Source of the DNA: Pseudomonas oryzihabitans
GTDB lineage: Bacteria; Pseudomonadota; Gammaproteobacteria; Pseudomonadales; Pseudomonadaceae
Assembly (NCBI RefSeq): GCF_001518815.1
Contig: NZ_CP013987.1
Location: forward strand, 847,001 to 911,000
DNA length: 64,000 nt
Direction of reading: 5' to 3'
Shown here: one piece after another, positions 51,157 through 63,672 of the stretch
How the letters are laid out: the number at the start of each line of letters is the position of its first letter
How positions within the stretch are numbered: the stretch's first letter is position 1
Notes under the pieces: generated by a model
The model's database searches: none
Told to the model about the DNA's origin: nothing
What the model saw: the letters and a program-made list of their open reading frames with translations, nothing else
Translations under genes and position numbers: made by a program

Positions 51157-52201
51157 TCGGATCGATCTCGCTGCGCTGCCACTCCTGGGGCCAGAGCTCG
51201 CCATCGAGTTGGGCGAGCCGGCGCTGCAGGACCTTCTGCTTGAAGACTTCGAGGATTTCCACCAGCACCTCGTCCAGGGCATTGTCCTGGGCGCCGCTGG
51301 GCAGGCTCTGATCGAAGCCGTGATCGGCCAGGCGACTGGCCAGGGCGCGGAAGTCACGGGTACGCAGGCTGGCCGTCGCCTCCCGCACCAGCCCATTGAC
51401 GATGTCGGTGAGCACCCCGTCCAGGGTGTCGGCCAACCGGTCGCCCATGGGCAGCCGCTTGAGCCGGGCGAGGTCGGGGTTCTCGTCCAGGGCGCGCTGC
51501 ACCACGTCCCCTACCAGCCGTTCCAGGGTGGCGCGATTCTGGGTGTAGCCCTGTTCCACCATCGCCTGGATGCGCTGCGCCATGCCGTCGATCAGGCGCT
51601 GCTTGCGCGGGCGGATGACGCGATCGATCACGCTCTGGGAAAAGTCGTCGCGGGTGTTCAGCTCGTCCTGCAACTCACCGCAGATCTTGATCATCACCCG
51701 GTCCGACAGATCCTCCATGAGCAGCTGGTAGTAATGGTCGAAGAGCTGGTAGGGCCGCCAGTGGCGCATGTCGATCAGCCCCAGGCGCTGCAGGCGCAGG
51801 AGCAGGGAGATGATGCGCAGGGCGCGCAGCAGGCGGAAGCCGCCGAGGGGAATGCAGCCGAGTACGTCGTACCAGTGGATGAAAGGGTAGTGGTACCAGC
51901 GTGAGTGACGGCGCTCGACCACCGCCACCAGCCAGCCGAGCAGCACGTCGGTGAGGAAGAAGGCGACGAACACCAGGTCGATGTGGGTGAAGTGGGCGTG
52001 GATGCGTTCGCCATAGAAGGCGTGGAAGCCGGGCAGCACGGCGGCCAGGGCCTGGTTGAGCGGCCCCAGGGCATAGAGGCTGTCGAACAGGATCAGTGCC
52101 AGGTTCACGCAGACCAGGATCAGGATCAGGCCGTCCCAGAGGGCGAGCAGGCCTTCGTGGCGGCGCACGGGTGGCGCTGCTGGCGCGGCCGGCGCGCTCA
52201 T
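51137..52201 (-). CDS. Membrane protein with a voltage-sensor-like domain and no pore
   Basis: 354 residues. Four hydrophobic helices lie before residue 140; the fourth, FRLLRALRIISLLLRLQRLG, has Arg at regular three/four-residue spacing like an S4 voltage sensor of ion channels. No pore helix or selectivity filter follows; instead a long amphipathic cytoplasmic region of about 200 residues runs to the end. It might be a proton-channel-like sensor or an unrelated structural protein. The start overlaps the adenosyltransferase stop by 4 bases, and the end overlaps the convergent coiled-coil gene by 20 bases. Confidence 0.72.
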   Translation of the reverse strand: MSAPAAPAAPPVRRHEGLLALWDGLILILVCVNLALILFDSLYALGPLNQALAAVLPGFHAFYGERIHAHFTHIDLVFVAFFLTDVLLGWLVAVVERRHSRWYHYPFIHWYDVLGCIPLGGFRLLRALRIISLLLRLQRLGLIDMRHWRPYQLFDHYYQLLMEDLSDRVMIKICGELQDELNTRDDFSQSVIDRVIRPRKQRLIDGMAQRIQAMVEQGYTQNRATLERLVGDVVQRALDENPDLARLKRLPMGDRLADTLDGVLTDIVNGLVREATASLRTRDFRALASRLADHGFDQSLPSGAQDNALDEVLVEILEVFKQKVLQRRLAQLDGELWPQEWQRSEIDPINAPRR

Positions 52202-52758
52202 GGCCGCGCGGCCTGCCAGAGCACCTCGCTCACCCCCTGGCGCCGGGCGACAATGCGCGCCGCGACGAACAGCAGGTCGGACAGGCGATTGAGATAGGGC
52301 AGGCCCTGGCCCTCCAGCGGCTCTACCGCATGCAGGCTACGGCAGCGCCGCTCGGCACTGCGCGCCAGGGTGCGGCAGACGTGGGCCTGGGCCACGGCGC
52401 GGGAGCCGCCGGGCAGGATGAAGTTCTCCAGGGGGCCCAGCTCGGTGTTCCAGTGATCGATGGCGCCTTCCAGGCGCTCGATCTCCACCGGTTGCAGGGC
52501 ACGATAGCTGGGCATGGCCAGTTCACCGCCGAGATCGAACAGTCGGTGCTGGCAGGGCGCCAGGGCCTCGCTCACCTCGGCGAGGCGCGCATCCTCGGCC
52601 AGTTCGGCGAGCAAGAGCCCCAGGGCGCTGTTGAGTTCGTCCACCGCGCCGATGGCCTCGATGCGCGGATGGTCCTTGGGGACCCGGCTGCCGTCGGCGA
52701 GGCCGGTGTCGCCGGTGTCGCCCTGGCGGGTGTAGATCTCGGTGAGGCGAAAACCCAT
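52198..52758 (-). CDS. Cob(I)yrinic acid a,c-diamide adenosyltransferase, PduO type
   Basis: 186 residues. Transfers the adenosyl group of ATP to cobalamin. The ATP-binding N-terminus has TRQGDTGDTGLADGSRVPK and a conserved Asp/Glu in IEAIGAVDELNSALG; the downstream CRTLARSAERR and NRLSDLLFVAAR match PduO/EutT-like enzymes rather than CobA. It is upstream of the voltage-sensor-like gene on the same transcript (ATGA overlap). Its presence implies use or repair of adenosylcobalamin in this organism. Confidence 0.92.
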   Translation of the reverse strand: MGFRLTEIYTRQGDTGDTGLADGSRVPKDHPRIEAIGAVDELNSALGLLLAELAEDARLAEVSEALAPCQHRLFDLGGELAMPSYRALQPVEIERLEGAIDHWNTELGPLENFILPGGSRAVAQAHVCRTLARSAERRCRSLHAVEPLEGQGLPYLNRLSDLLFVAARIVARRQGVSEVLWQAARP

Positions 52759-52779
52759 GGCGCGGCTCCTGGCAAGGTC

Positions 52780-54801
<2,022 letters not shown>

Positions 54802-54844
54802 GGGGCAGCCGCGGCAACAGGGAAGCGGGCAGGGTAGCCCGCAG

Positions 54845-55834
<990 letters not shown>

Positions 55835-55882
55835 TCAGGCTGCAGCGTCAAGGCTGCCCCATCGCAACCGAGGAGAAAATCC

Positions 55883-56362
55883 ATGCCTTCCTTCGACGTG
55901 GTATCGGAGCTGGACAAGCACGAAGTCACCAACGCCGTCGACAACGCCATCAAGGACCTTGATCGTCGCTACGACCTGCGCGGCAAGGGCAGCTTCGAGG
56001 CCAAGGACCTGACCGTGACCCTTACTGCCGATGCCGACTTCCAGCTCGAGCAGATGCTGGAGATCCTCAAGGTCAACCTGGCCAAGCGCAAGATCGACGT
56101 CCAGTGCCTGGAGGTCAAGGATGCCTATGCCTCCGGCAAGACCGTGAAGCAGGAGACCACCCTGCGCGAGGGCATCGACAAGGAGCTGGCGAAGAAGATC
56201 GTCGCCCTGATCAAGGACAGCAAGATCAAGGTCCAGGCCGCCATCCAGGGCGAGCAGGTGCGCGTCACCGGCAAGAAGCGCGACGAATTGCAGGAGGTCA
56301 TCACCCTGCTGCGTGGCCAGTCGCTGGGCATGCCGCTGCAGTTCGACAACTTCCGCGACTAA
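55883..56362 (+). CDS. yajQ: YajQ-family c-di-GMP/nucleotide-binding protein
   Basis: 159 residues, the full YajQ length. It starts [20 protein letters not shown] and contains [14 protein letters not shown] and [20 protein letters not shown], all family hallmarks. Members bind c-di-GMP and tune transcription factors, or bind RNA. GAGGAG is 9 bases before ATG 55883; a TATAAT at 55823-55828 is a good -10 candidate upstream. Confidence 0.94.
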   Translation: MPSFDVVSELDKHEVTNAVDNAIKDLDRRYDLRGKGSFEAKDLTVTLTADADFQLEQMLEILKVNLAKRKIDVQCLEVKDAYASGKTVKQETTLREGIDKELAKKIVALIKDSKIKVQAAIQGEQVRVTGKKRDELQEVITLLRGQSLGMPLQFDNFRD

Positions 56363-56461
56363 CGTCCGGCTTCGGAACCTCTGGGTCTACCGTCCGTCGC
56401 ACATAGGGCGCCGCCATTCAGGCCGCGCCCGACTTTTTTCTTGTGCGTGGAGAGGTAGACG

Positions 56462-57334
56462 ATGGATTTGAGTGCCCAGACCGATCACCTGCTGACGGCC
56501 TTCATGGCCTGGCTACCGGTGATCCTGCAATATTGCGGCAAGGTAATGCTGGCCCTGCTTACCCTGTGGATCGGCTGGTGGATCATCAATCGCCTGACCG
56601 GGCGGCTGGCCGCGCTGTTCACCGCGCGGCACATGGACCAGGCGTTGGAAACCTTCGTGGTGACCCTGGTCAACATCGGCCTCAAGGTGATGCTGGTAAT
56701 CAGCGTTGCCTCCATGATCGGCATCGCCACCACCTCCTTTGTCGCCGCCCTCGGCGCTGCCAGCCTGGCCATCGGCCTTTCGCTACAGGGCAGCCTGGCC
56801 AACTTCGCCGGCGGGGTGCTGATCCTGCTGTTCCGGCCGTTCAAGATCGGCGATTACATCGAGGCCCAAGGCGTACAGGGCACCGTGGATTCGATCCAGA
56901 TCTTCCACACCGTGCTGCGCACCGGCGACAACCGCACCATCACCGTCCCCAACGGCAATCTGTCCAACGGCATCATCACCAACCAGTCGCGCCAAACAAC
57001 CCGGCAGATCGTCTTCGACGTCAAGGTGGGCTATGACGCCGATCTGCAGAAGGCCAAGCAGGTGCTGGGCGAGATGGCCAAGGATCCGCGGGTGCTGGAA
57101 ACGCCGCCGCCCGCCATTGTGGTGGCTGGCCTGGGCGACACCTTCATCACCGTGTCGCTGCGCTGCTGGACCGCCAACAGTGACTTCTGGGGAACCCAGT
57201 TCACCTTCAACGAGCAGATTCGTGATCGGCTGCGCGCCGAGGGCATCGATATCGCGCTCCCCAGCCGGGTGGTCAAGGTGATTGACGACAAGGGCGAGGA
57301 ACGCGCAGCGGCGGCGGCGCGCGGCGAAGCCTAG
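56462..57334 (+). CDS. mscS: Small-conductance mechanosensitive channel, MscS family
   Basis: 290 residues. Three membrane helices in the first 130 residues; the pore-lining third helix has the Ala/Gly-rich ALGAASLAIGLSLQGSLANFAGG, broken as ALGAASLAIGLSLQG and SLANFAGGV. The cytoplasmic beta domain (FKIGDYIEAQGVQGTVDSIQIFHT, VPNGNLSNGIITN) and C-terminal cage follow. Releases solutes under osmotic downshock. A perfect hairpin at 57343-57363 lies between it and the convergent ampG. Confidence 0.93.
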   Translation: MDLSAQTDHLLTAFMAWLPVILQYCGKVMLALLTLWIGWWIINRLTGRLAALFTARHMDQALETFVVTLVNIGLKVMLVISVASMIGIATTSFVAALGAASLAIGLSLQGSLANFAGGVLILLFRPFKIGDYIEAQGVQGTVDSIQIFHTVLRTGDNRTITVPNGNLSNGIITNQSRQTTRQIVFDVKVGYDADLQKAKQVLGEMAKDPRVLETPPPAIVVAGLGDTFITVSLRCWTANSDFWGTQFTFNEQIRDRLRAEGIDIALPSRVVKVIDDKGEERAAAAARGEA

Positions 57335-57342
57335 GGCTGGAC

Positions 57343-57363
57343 GAGGCGGCCGCGGGCCGCCTC
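57343..57363. terminator. Hairpin between convergent mscS and ampG genes
   Basis: Perfect 9-bp stem GAGGCGGCC / GGCCGCCTC with a 3-base loop, touching the ampG stop. No T-run, so termination is only suggested. Confidence 0.45.
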
Positions 57364-59083
57364 AGTTGCCGCTGCCGGAGGGACCGCTCGGTACCGCGGT
57401 CCGCCGCTGGCGCAGCCAGAGCACCGCGATCAGGAGCAGCGTCGGCACCCCCATCAGCGCGGTCAGCGAAAAGAACGAGCTGTAGCCGACGTGCTCCACC
57501 ATGGCACCCGAATAGCCACCCAGCAGGCGCGGCAACAGCAGCATCAGCGAGCTGAGCATGGCGTACTGGGTTGCCGAGAACCTGAGGTTGGTCAGGCTCG
57601 ACAGGTAGGCGACAAAGGCAGAGGTTGCCATGCCGCCGCTGACGTTGTCGGCGCAGATGGTGGCGATCAGCAGCGGCACGTTGGCGCCGGTGGAAGCGAT
57701 CACCACGAACAGCAGGTTGGTCAGCGCCGAGGCGGCGCCGCCGAGAAAGAGGATCGGCAGAATCCCTACCCGAGTGATCAGTACGCCACCCAGCCCGGCG
57801 CCGAACAGAGTCATGAACACCCCGAAGATCTTGCTCACGCCGGCGATGGTTTCCTTGCTATAGCCCACGTCGATATAGAAGACGCTGGCCATCACGCCCA
57901 TGACCGTATCGGACAGCCGATAGGTGGAGATCAGGCCAAGCAGCAGCAGCGCCTGCCACTGGTAGCGCTGGATGAACTCGGTGATGGGCGTCAGCACCGG
58001 CGCCATCAGCCGGCGTCCGGGGGCGGTGAGGCAGAGCCAGACGATCAGGCCGTACATCAGGCCGCGCGGCCAGTAGCCGCCGGCCAGGGCGGACAGACCG
58101 CCAGTGGCGGCCACGATGAGCACGATCAACAGAATCACCGAGACCATCTGGTGCACGAAGTCGAAGCGCGGCAACTCCTCGGCATTGGCCGCATCACGCA
58201 GCCGCAGGGGCTCGCGCATGCGGCGCATGAGATCGCTCAGCGGCTTGCTGCAGTAGCGGCCCCAGGGCGACAGGCAGCCGACGATGAACAGGCTGTAGAG
58301 CAGGGCGCGCGGCCAGGCCTGGGCGATGGCGGCATTGATGGCGGCGGGGATGGAGATCAGCATCACCAGCAGCAGGGCGACCGCCACCAGCTGGTGGTTG
58401 AAGCCGAAGCGCGATTCCGCCATGGCCATGGGCGCGACCGGCTCCGGCTCGCGAATCAGGACGCTGGTGACCAGTCCCGGCAGGACCAGCAGGGCGAACA
58501 GCATGTAGGTGGTGGCCCAGGCGCTCTGGCTGTAATCGAGGCGGGACGAGCCCAGCTCCTCGGCGAGAAACAGGGCGCCGGCGCTGGCCAGCAGGGCGGC
58601 GATGCGATAGCCGGTCATGTAGCAGGCGGCGAGGGCGGCCTGGCGCTCGTCGTCGGCGATCTCCAGGCGGTAGGCGTCCACAGCGATGTCCTGGGTGGCC
58701 GAGGCGAAGGCCACCAGGACCGCCAGGGCGATCAGTTGCTCCAGGTGCTGCTGCGGATTGCACAGCGCCATGCCAACCAGCCCCAGGCCCACCAGGATCT
58801 GCGACAGCACCAGCCAGGAGCGTCGACGGCCGAGCTTGCCGATCAACGGCAGCTTCCAGAGATCGAGCATGGGCGACCACACCCACTTGAAGGCATAGGC
58901 CAGGCCGATCCAGCTGGCGTAGCCGATGGTCTCGCGACTCACCCCCGCTTCGCGCAGCCAGACCGAGAGGGTGGAAAACACCAGCATGGCTGGCAGGCCC
59001 GCAGCGAAACCCAGCAGCAGCAGGGCCAGGCAGGCCTTGGATTTGTAGGTGGTGACGGCTTCGCGCCAGAAACGTGCAAACAT
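57362..59083 (-). CDS. ampG: Muropeptide permease AmpG (MFS transporter)
   Basis: 573-residue major-facilitator transporter that imports anhydro-muropeptides for cell-wall recycling and beta-lactamase induction. Opening KACLALLLLGFAAGLPAMLVFSTLSVWLREAGVS (shown here in parts: LLLLGFAAGLPAML, TLSVWLREAG) and SWLVLSQILVG are typical of AmpG. It is longer than E. coli AmpG because of inserted membrane segments in the middle, as seen in Pseudomonas. ATG at 59083 (MFARFWREA) is preferred over an upstream start. Confidence 0.9.
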   Translation of the reverse strand: MFARFWREAVTTYKSKACLALLLLGFAAGLPAMLVFSTLSVWLREAGVSRETIGYASWIGLAYAFKWVWSPMLDLWKLPLIGKLGRRRSWLVLSQILVGLGLVGMALCNPQQHLEQLIALAVLVAFASATQDIAVDAYRLEIADDERQAALAACYMTGYRIAALLASAGALFLAEELGSSRLDYSQSAWATTYMLFALLVLPGLVTSVLIREPEPVAPMAMAESRFGFNHQLVAVALLLVMLISIPAAINAAIAQAWPRALLYSLFIVGCLSPWGRYCSKPLSDLMRRMREPLRLRDAANAEELPRFDFVHQMVSVILLIVLIVAATGGLSALAGGYWPRGLMYGLIVWLCLTAPGRRLMAPVLTPITEFIQRYQWQALLLLGLISTYRLSDTVMGVMASVFYIDVGYSKETIAGVSKIFGVFMTLFGAGLGGVLITRVGILPILFLGGAASALTNLLFVVIASTGANVPLLIATICADNVSGGMATSAFVAYLSSLTNLRFSATQYAMLSSLMLLLPRLLGGYSGAMVEHVGYSSFFSLTALMGVPTLLLIAVLWLRQRRTAVPSGPSGSGN

Positions 59084-59111
59084 GCCCTTGGGCTCGGAAA
59101 AAACGCGCACT

Positions 59112-59450
59112 CTACTCGACACTCTCAACTGGATTCCACCGGTACCGACGCATGTCCACCCGGTCCTCGTGCAGCAGCACGCCCTCGGCCCGCAACCGCT
59201 CGCGCTGCGCCTGACCGGAAGGGCTGTCGCGGGTCAGGCTCGGCCGGCCATCCGCGGCGATGACGCGATGCCAGGGCAGGGCGCTGCCCTCCGGCAGCCG
59301 ACCCAGCACCCAGCCCACCCAGCGTGCGCCTCGGCCCAGGCCGGCGAGCTCCGCCAGTTGGCCATAGCTGACCACCCGCCCCGCAGGAATGGCGGCCAGC
59401 GCCTGGAAAACCGCCTGGCGACGAGGATCGGGGGGAGGGGACGTGGTCAT
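59112..59450 (-). CDS. Alkyltransferase-like protein (MGMT family without the active Cys)
   Basis: 112-residue single-domain protein of the O6-alkylguanine transferase family. The helix-turn-helix GRVVSYGQLAELAG and RWVGWVLGRLP are intact, but the active-site PCHRV is PWHRV, so Trp replaces the alkyl-accepting Cys. Such ATL proteins bind alkylated guanine, flip it and hand it to nucleotide excision repair. Located 28 bp before ampG on the same strand. Confidence 0.9.
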   Translation of the reverse strand: MTTSPPPDPRRQAVFQALAAIPAGRVVSYGQLAELAGLGRGARWVGWVLGRLPEGSALPWHRVIAADGRPSLTRDSPSGQAQRERLRAEGVLLHEDRVDMRRYRWNPVESVE

Positions 59451-59686
59451 GATGCCCTGCTGCTCCGGGAGAGAGTGCCAGTGTGCCGAAAAGTTTGGTT
59501 ACGGTGGTGCTGAAACGTGTCGAGCTGCTGCTTTCTCACAAGACGTCAGACCTTTGGGCGGTATTTCCGGAAACTTGCCTAACTTTTACCTAGTAACAGT
59601 TGCGCGGGCCTCTGGCACCCGGATAATCGCGCCCCTCTCGTTTCGTTACCTTTCCACCCAAGTCCACCCAAGGTGTCCTGGTGCCC

Positions 59687-60694
59687 ATGCGTTTTCGATT
59701 CCTTTCCTCGCTCGCGCTGTTGTCACTCGCCTCCTTCGCCCATGCCGACACCGTCTGGCTCAAGAATGGCGATCGCCTGACCGGAACCATCAAGCTGCTC
59801 GACAGCAAGAAGCTGCTCCTGCAGACCGAATACGGCGGCAACATTCCCCTGTCCTGGGACAAGATCAAGACCCTGCAACGTGACAAGCCCGTCATCGTCC
59901 AGCGCGGCAAGTACGAACCCGATTTCCCGGTGGAAAGCCTCAAGCCGGCCGAAGACGGCCAGGTAGTGGTCAGCACCGCCGACGGCCAGCAGACCGTGCC
60001 GCTGGCGAGCATCACCCAGATCGTGCCGCCGCGTCCCTTCCTGCGCGACTTCGCCTGGAAAGGCAACATCGACGCCGGCCTGGACTACATCAGCTCGTCG
60101 CAGGACAGCGAGAAGTACGATATCGACTTCAAGACCCAGGCCCGGCACGGCATGTGGCGGCACAACGCCAACGGCAGCTACGACCGCTACAAGACCGATG
60201 ACGTGGTCTCGACCAGCAAGTACGGCTTGCAGTACGCCCTGGATCGCTTCTTCGATGAGAAATTCTTCTGGCAGGGCCGCGCCGAATACAAGCGCGACTG
60301 GATCCAGGATCTGGCCAAGCAGCGCACCCTGGGTACCGGTCCCGGTTACCAGTTCTGGGATAACGAGCTGGGCTCCTTCTCCCTGACCGGCCTGCTCAAC
60401 CACAACCGCTACGAGTACTCGGACGGCGGCTCCGACCAGTTCCTGTCGGCGAGCGTGAAGTGGGACTACAACCGGTATCTGTACGGACAGACCATCCAGT
60501 TCTTCACCAACGGTGAACTGGGTCGGCCGCTGGACAACACCGCCAACTTGACCTTCGACGGTGATGTCGGCCTGAGATACAAGGTGACCAACTGGGCATC
60601 GCTGAACCTCAAGGCGTCCAAGGAACTCACCAGTGGTGCCCAGGGCAACGTCAACCAGACCGAGTACACCGCGGGTGTCGGCGTCTCCTGGTAA
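59687..60694 (+). CDS. DUF481 family outer-membrane-like protein
   Basis: 335 residues. A signal peptide (FLSSLALLSLASFAHA) is followed by ADTVWLKNGDRLTGTIKLL, an N-terminal beta domain (to about 125), then the DUF481 part (GNIDAGLDYISSSQDSEKYD) rich in alternating aromatic residues, which suggests a beta barrel ending in the aromatic VGVSW. ATG at 59687 or GTG at 59681; AAGGTG at 59670-59675 fits the GTG better. Two perfect copies of TCCACCCAAG lie directly before the ribosome site. Function unknown. Terminator at 60728-60751. Confidence 0.83.
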   Translation: MRFRFLSSLALLSLASFAHADTVWLKNGDRLTGTIKLLDSKKLLLQTEYGGNIPLSWDKIKTLQRDKPVIVQRGKYEPDFPVESLKPAEDGQVVVSTADGQQTVPLASITQIVPPRPFLRDFAWKGNIDAGLDYISSSQDSEKYDIDFKTQARHGMWRHNANGSYDRYKTDDVVSTSKYGLQYALDRFFDEKFFWQGRAEYKRDWIQDLAKQRTLGTGPGYQFWDNELGSFSLTGLLNHNRYEYSDGGSDQFLSASVKWDYNRYLYGQTIQFFTNGELGRPLDNTANLTFDGDVGLRYKVTNWASLNLKASKELTSGAQGNVNQTEYTAGVGVSW

Positions 60695-60727
60695 CGTCAT
60701 GTTTCCCTAGGTGCCTGCCAGCCCGTC

Positions 60728-60751
60728 AAGGCCGCGATTTTCGCGGCCTTT
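60728..60751 (+). terminator. Intrinsic terminator after the DUF481 gene
   Basis: Perfect 10-bp stem AAGGCCGCGA / TCGCGGCCTT with a TTT loop, followed by TGCATTTCT. Located 34 bp after the stop. Confidence 0.75.
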
Positions 60752-60845
60752 GCATTTCTATGGGGCACCACATGCCCACCTTGAAATCGACGTGGCCGCC
60801 TCCATCTCCTGTCTTTCAACCGGTTTCTACCGTGAAGGACCTGAG

Positions 60846-61304
60846 ATGCGCGTGACCGCCTTACTCTTCTTGCTGTTCCCCTTTGTGGAACTGGCCGTAC
60901 TCATCAAGATCGGCAGCGAAATCGGCGTGCTCGCCACCTTCGCCCTGCTGCTGCTGAGCTTTCTGGTCGGCGTCGCCCTGCTGCGCGTCGCCGGTTTCAC
61001 CACCCTCTGGCGCATCCGCATGCGCCTGGCCCAGGGGCAGATGCCCGAGCAGGAGGTCATCCAGGGCCTTACCCTGGCGATCGCCGGTGCCCTGCTGATC
61101 TTTCCGGGCTTCATCAGCGACATCCTGGCGCTCGTCTGCCTTCTGCCGGTGACTCGCAAGGCGCTGCTGGGCGCGGTGATCGGCCGCGTGACCCGGCGCA
61201 ATCCCGGTGCCCAGGGCTATCAGCCGGGGCCGGGTCAGGGCGCCTCTCATCGCCCCGAGGTGATCGAGGGTGAAGTGGTCCACCGCGATGAGCAAAAGCG
61301 CTAA
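60846..61304 (+). CDS. fxsA: FxsA family membrane protein
   Basis: 152 residues with about three or four membrane segments (LLFLLFPFVELAVLIKIG, ATFALLLLSFLVGVALL, GALLIFPGFISDILALVCLL). The LFPFVELAVLIKIGSEIG opening is the FxsA hallmark; the tail is hydrophilic. FxsA affects phage exclusion (F exclusion of T7) in E. coli and commonly sits just before groESL, as here. ATG at 60846. Confidence 0.9.
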   Translation: MRVTALLFLLFPFVELAVLIKIGSEIGVLATFALLLLSFLVGVALLRVAGFTTLWRIRMRLAQGQMPEQEVIQGLTLAIAGALLIFPGFISDILALVCLLPVTRKALLGAVIGRVTRRNPGAQGYQPGPGQGASHRPEVIEGEVVHRDEQKR

Positions 61305-61321
61305 AAAAATTACCGTCCACC

Positions 61322-61349
61322 CTTGAAATGCCTGGCGACAACCTCATGT
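61322..61349 (+). promoter_or_regulatory. Sigma-32 heat-shock promoter of groESL
   Basis: -35 CTTGAAA (61322-61328), 13-base spacer, -10 CCTCATGT (61342-61349), close to the heat-shock consensus CTTGAAA-N11-16-CCCCATNT. It lies about 145 bp upstream of groES, leaving a long 5' leader. Confidence 0.8.
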
Positions 61350-61373
61350 AGCGGACACCGCAAGGTTGTCGCC
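61334..61373. repeat. Inverted repeat overlapping the groESL -10 and leader
   Basis: GGCGACAACCT (61334-61344) and exact inverse AGGTTGTCGCC (61363-61373), 18-base centre. The right arm's TCGCC also pairs with GGCGA at 61378-61382 across a GCAA tetraloop, so two structures compete. It is not the CIRCE (HrcA) sequence. Confidence 0.75.
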
Positions 61374-61493
61374 GCAAGGCGAGCAGGTTTCGCGCTCTGT
61401 CATGGATGGGGCGCACCCGGCGCAGCCGGTTAAAACAAACTGCCGATGCAGTCATCGGCGCTGGAAACACTCAGAACTTTGGGAGATACGACA

Positions 61494-61787
61494 ATGGCGC
61501 TTCGTCCTCTGCATGATCGCGTTGTGATCCGTCGCAGCGAAGAAGAGACCAAATCCGCTGGCGGCATCGTGCTGCCGGGCTCGGCTGCCGAAAAGCCGAA
61601 CCGCGGTGAAGTGGTTGCCGTAGGCACTGGACGCGTGCTGGACAACGGTGATGTCCGTGCTCCGGCAGTAAAAGTGGGTGACAAGGTGGTTTTCGGTCCC
61701 TATTCCGGCAGCAACGCCATCAAGGTCGATGGCGAAGAACTGCTGGTCATGGCCGAGTCCGAAATCCTGGCCGTCATCGAAGGCTGA
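61494..61787 (+). CDS. groES: Co-chaperonin GroES
   Basis: 97-residue ring cap for GroEL. Sequence [20 protein letters not shown] opens the standard fold; the mobile loop is [14 protein letters not shown], and [16 protein letters not shown] and the end [10 protein letters not shown] are typical. GGGAG is 8 bases before ATG 61494. First gene of the heat-shock operon, 39 bp before groEL. Confidence 0.98.
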   Translation: MALRPLHDRVVIRRSEEETKSAGGIVLPGSAAEKPNRGEVVAVGTGRVLDNGDVRAPAVKVGDKVVFGPYSGSNAIKVDGEELLVMAESEILAVIEG

Positions 61788-61814
61788 TCTCCACTCACTT
61801 TTCGAATTTCTTAG

Positions 61815-63467
<1,653 letters not shown>

Positions 63468-63496
63468 GAGTCGCTCCGGCCCCAGGGCCGAGCCCG

Positions 63497-63531
63497 AACC
63501 CCGGTGATCCTCGCGGACACCGGGGTTTTTT
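63497..63531 (+). terminator. groESL intrinsic terminator
   Basis: AACCCCGGTG (63497-63506) pairs with CACCGGGGTT (63518-63527), followed directly by a T-run to 63531. A strong rho-independent terminator 30 bp after groEL. Confidence 0.93.
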
Positions 63532-63672
63532 GTGGCCGGCGTTTCCTGGAGGCTAGCCTTTGGTGGTCAGTATCCAGGCGGCGCGCTGGTCGCGGTCCGC
63601 GGACGCGGTTAGGCTCTGTGCCCAACAGCAAGCATGCGGGCGCCCGAAGAGCTCGCAGAAGAGGTTAGCGAC

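Noticed and set aside
57491..59263. 590-codon plus-strand open frame
   Set aside because: Antisense shadow of ampG; low-complexity Gln/Gly/His translation.
61334..61373. CIRCE element (HrcA operator)
   Set aside because: The repeat GGCGACAACCT does not match CIRCE arms TTAGCACTC.
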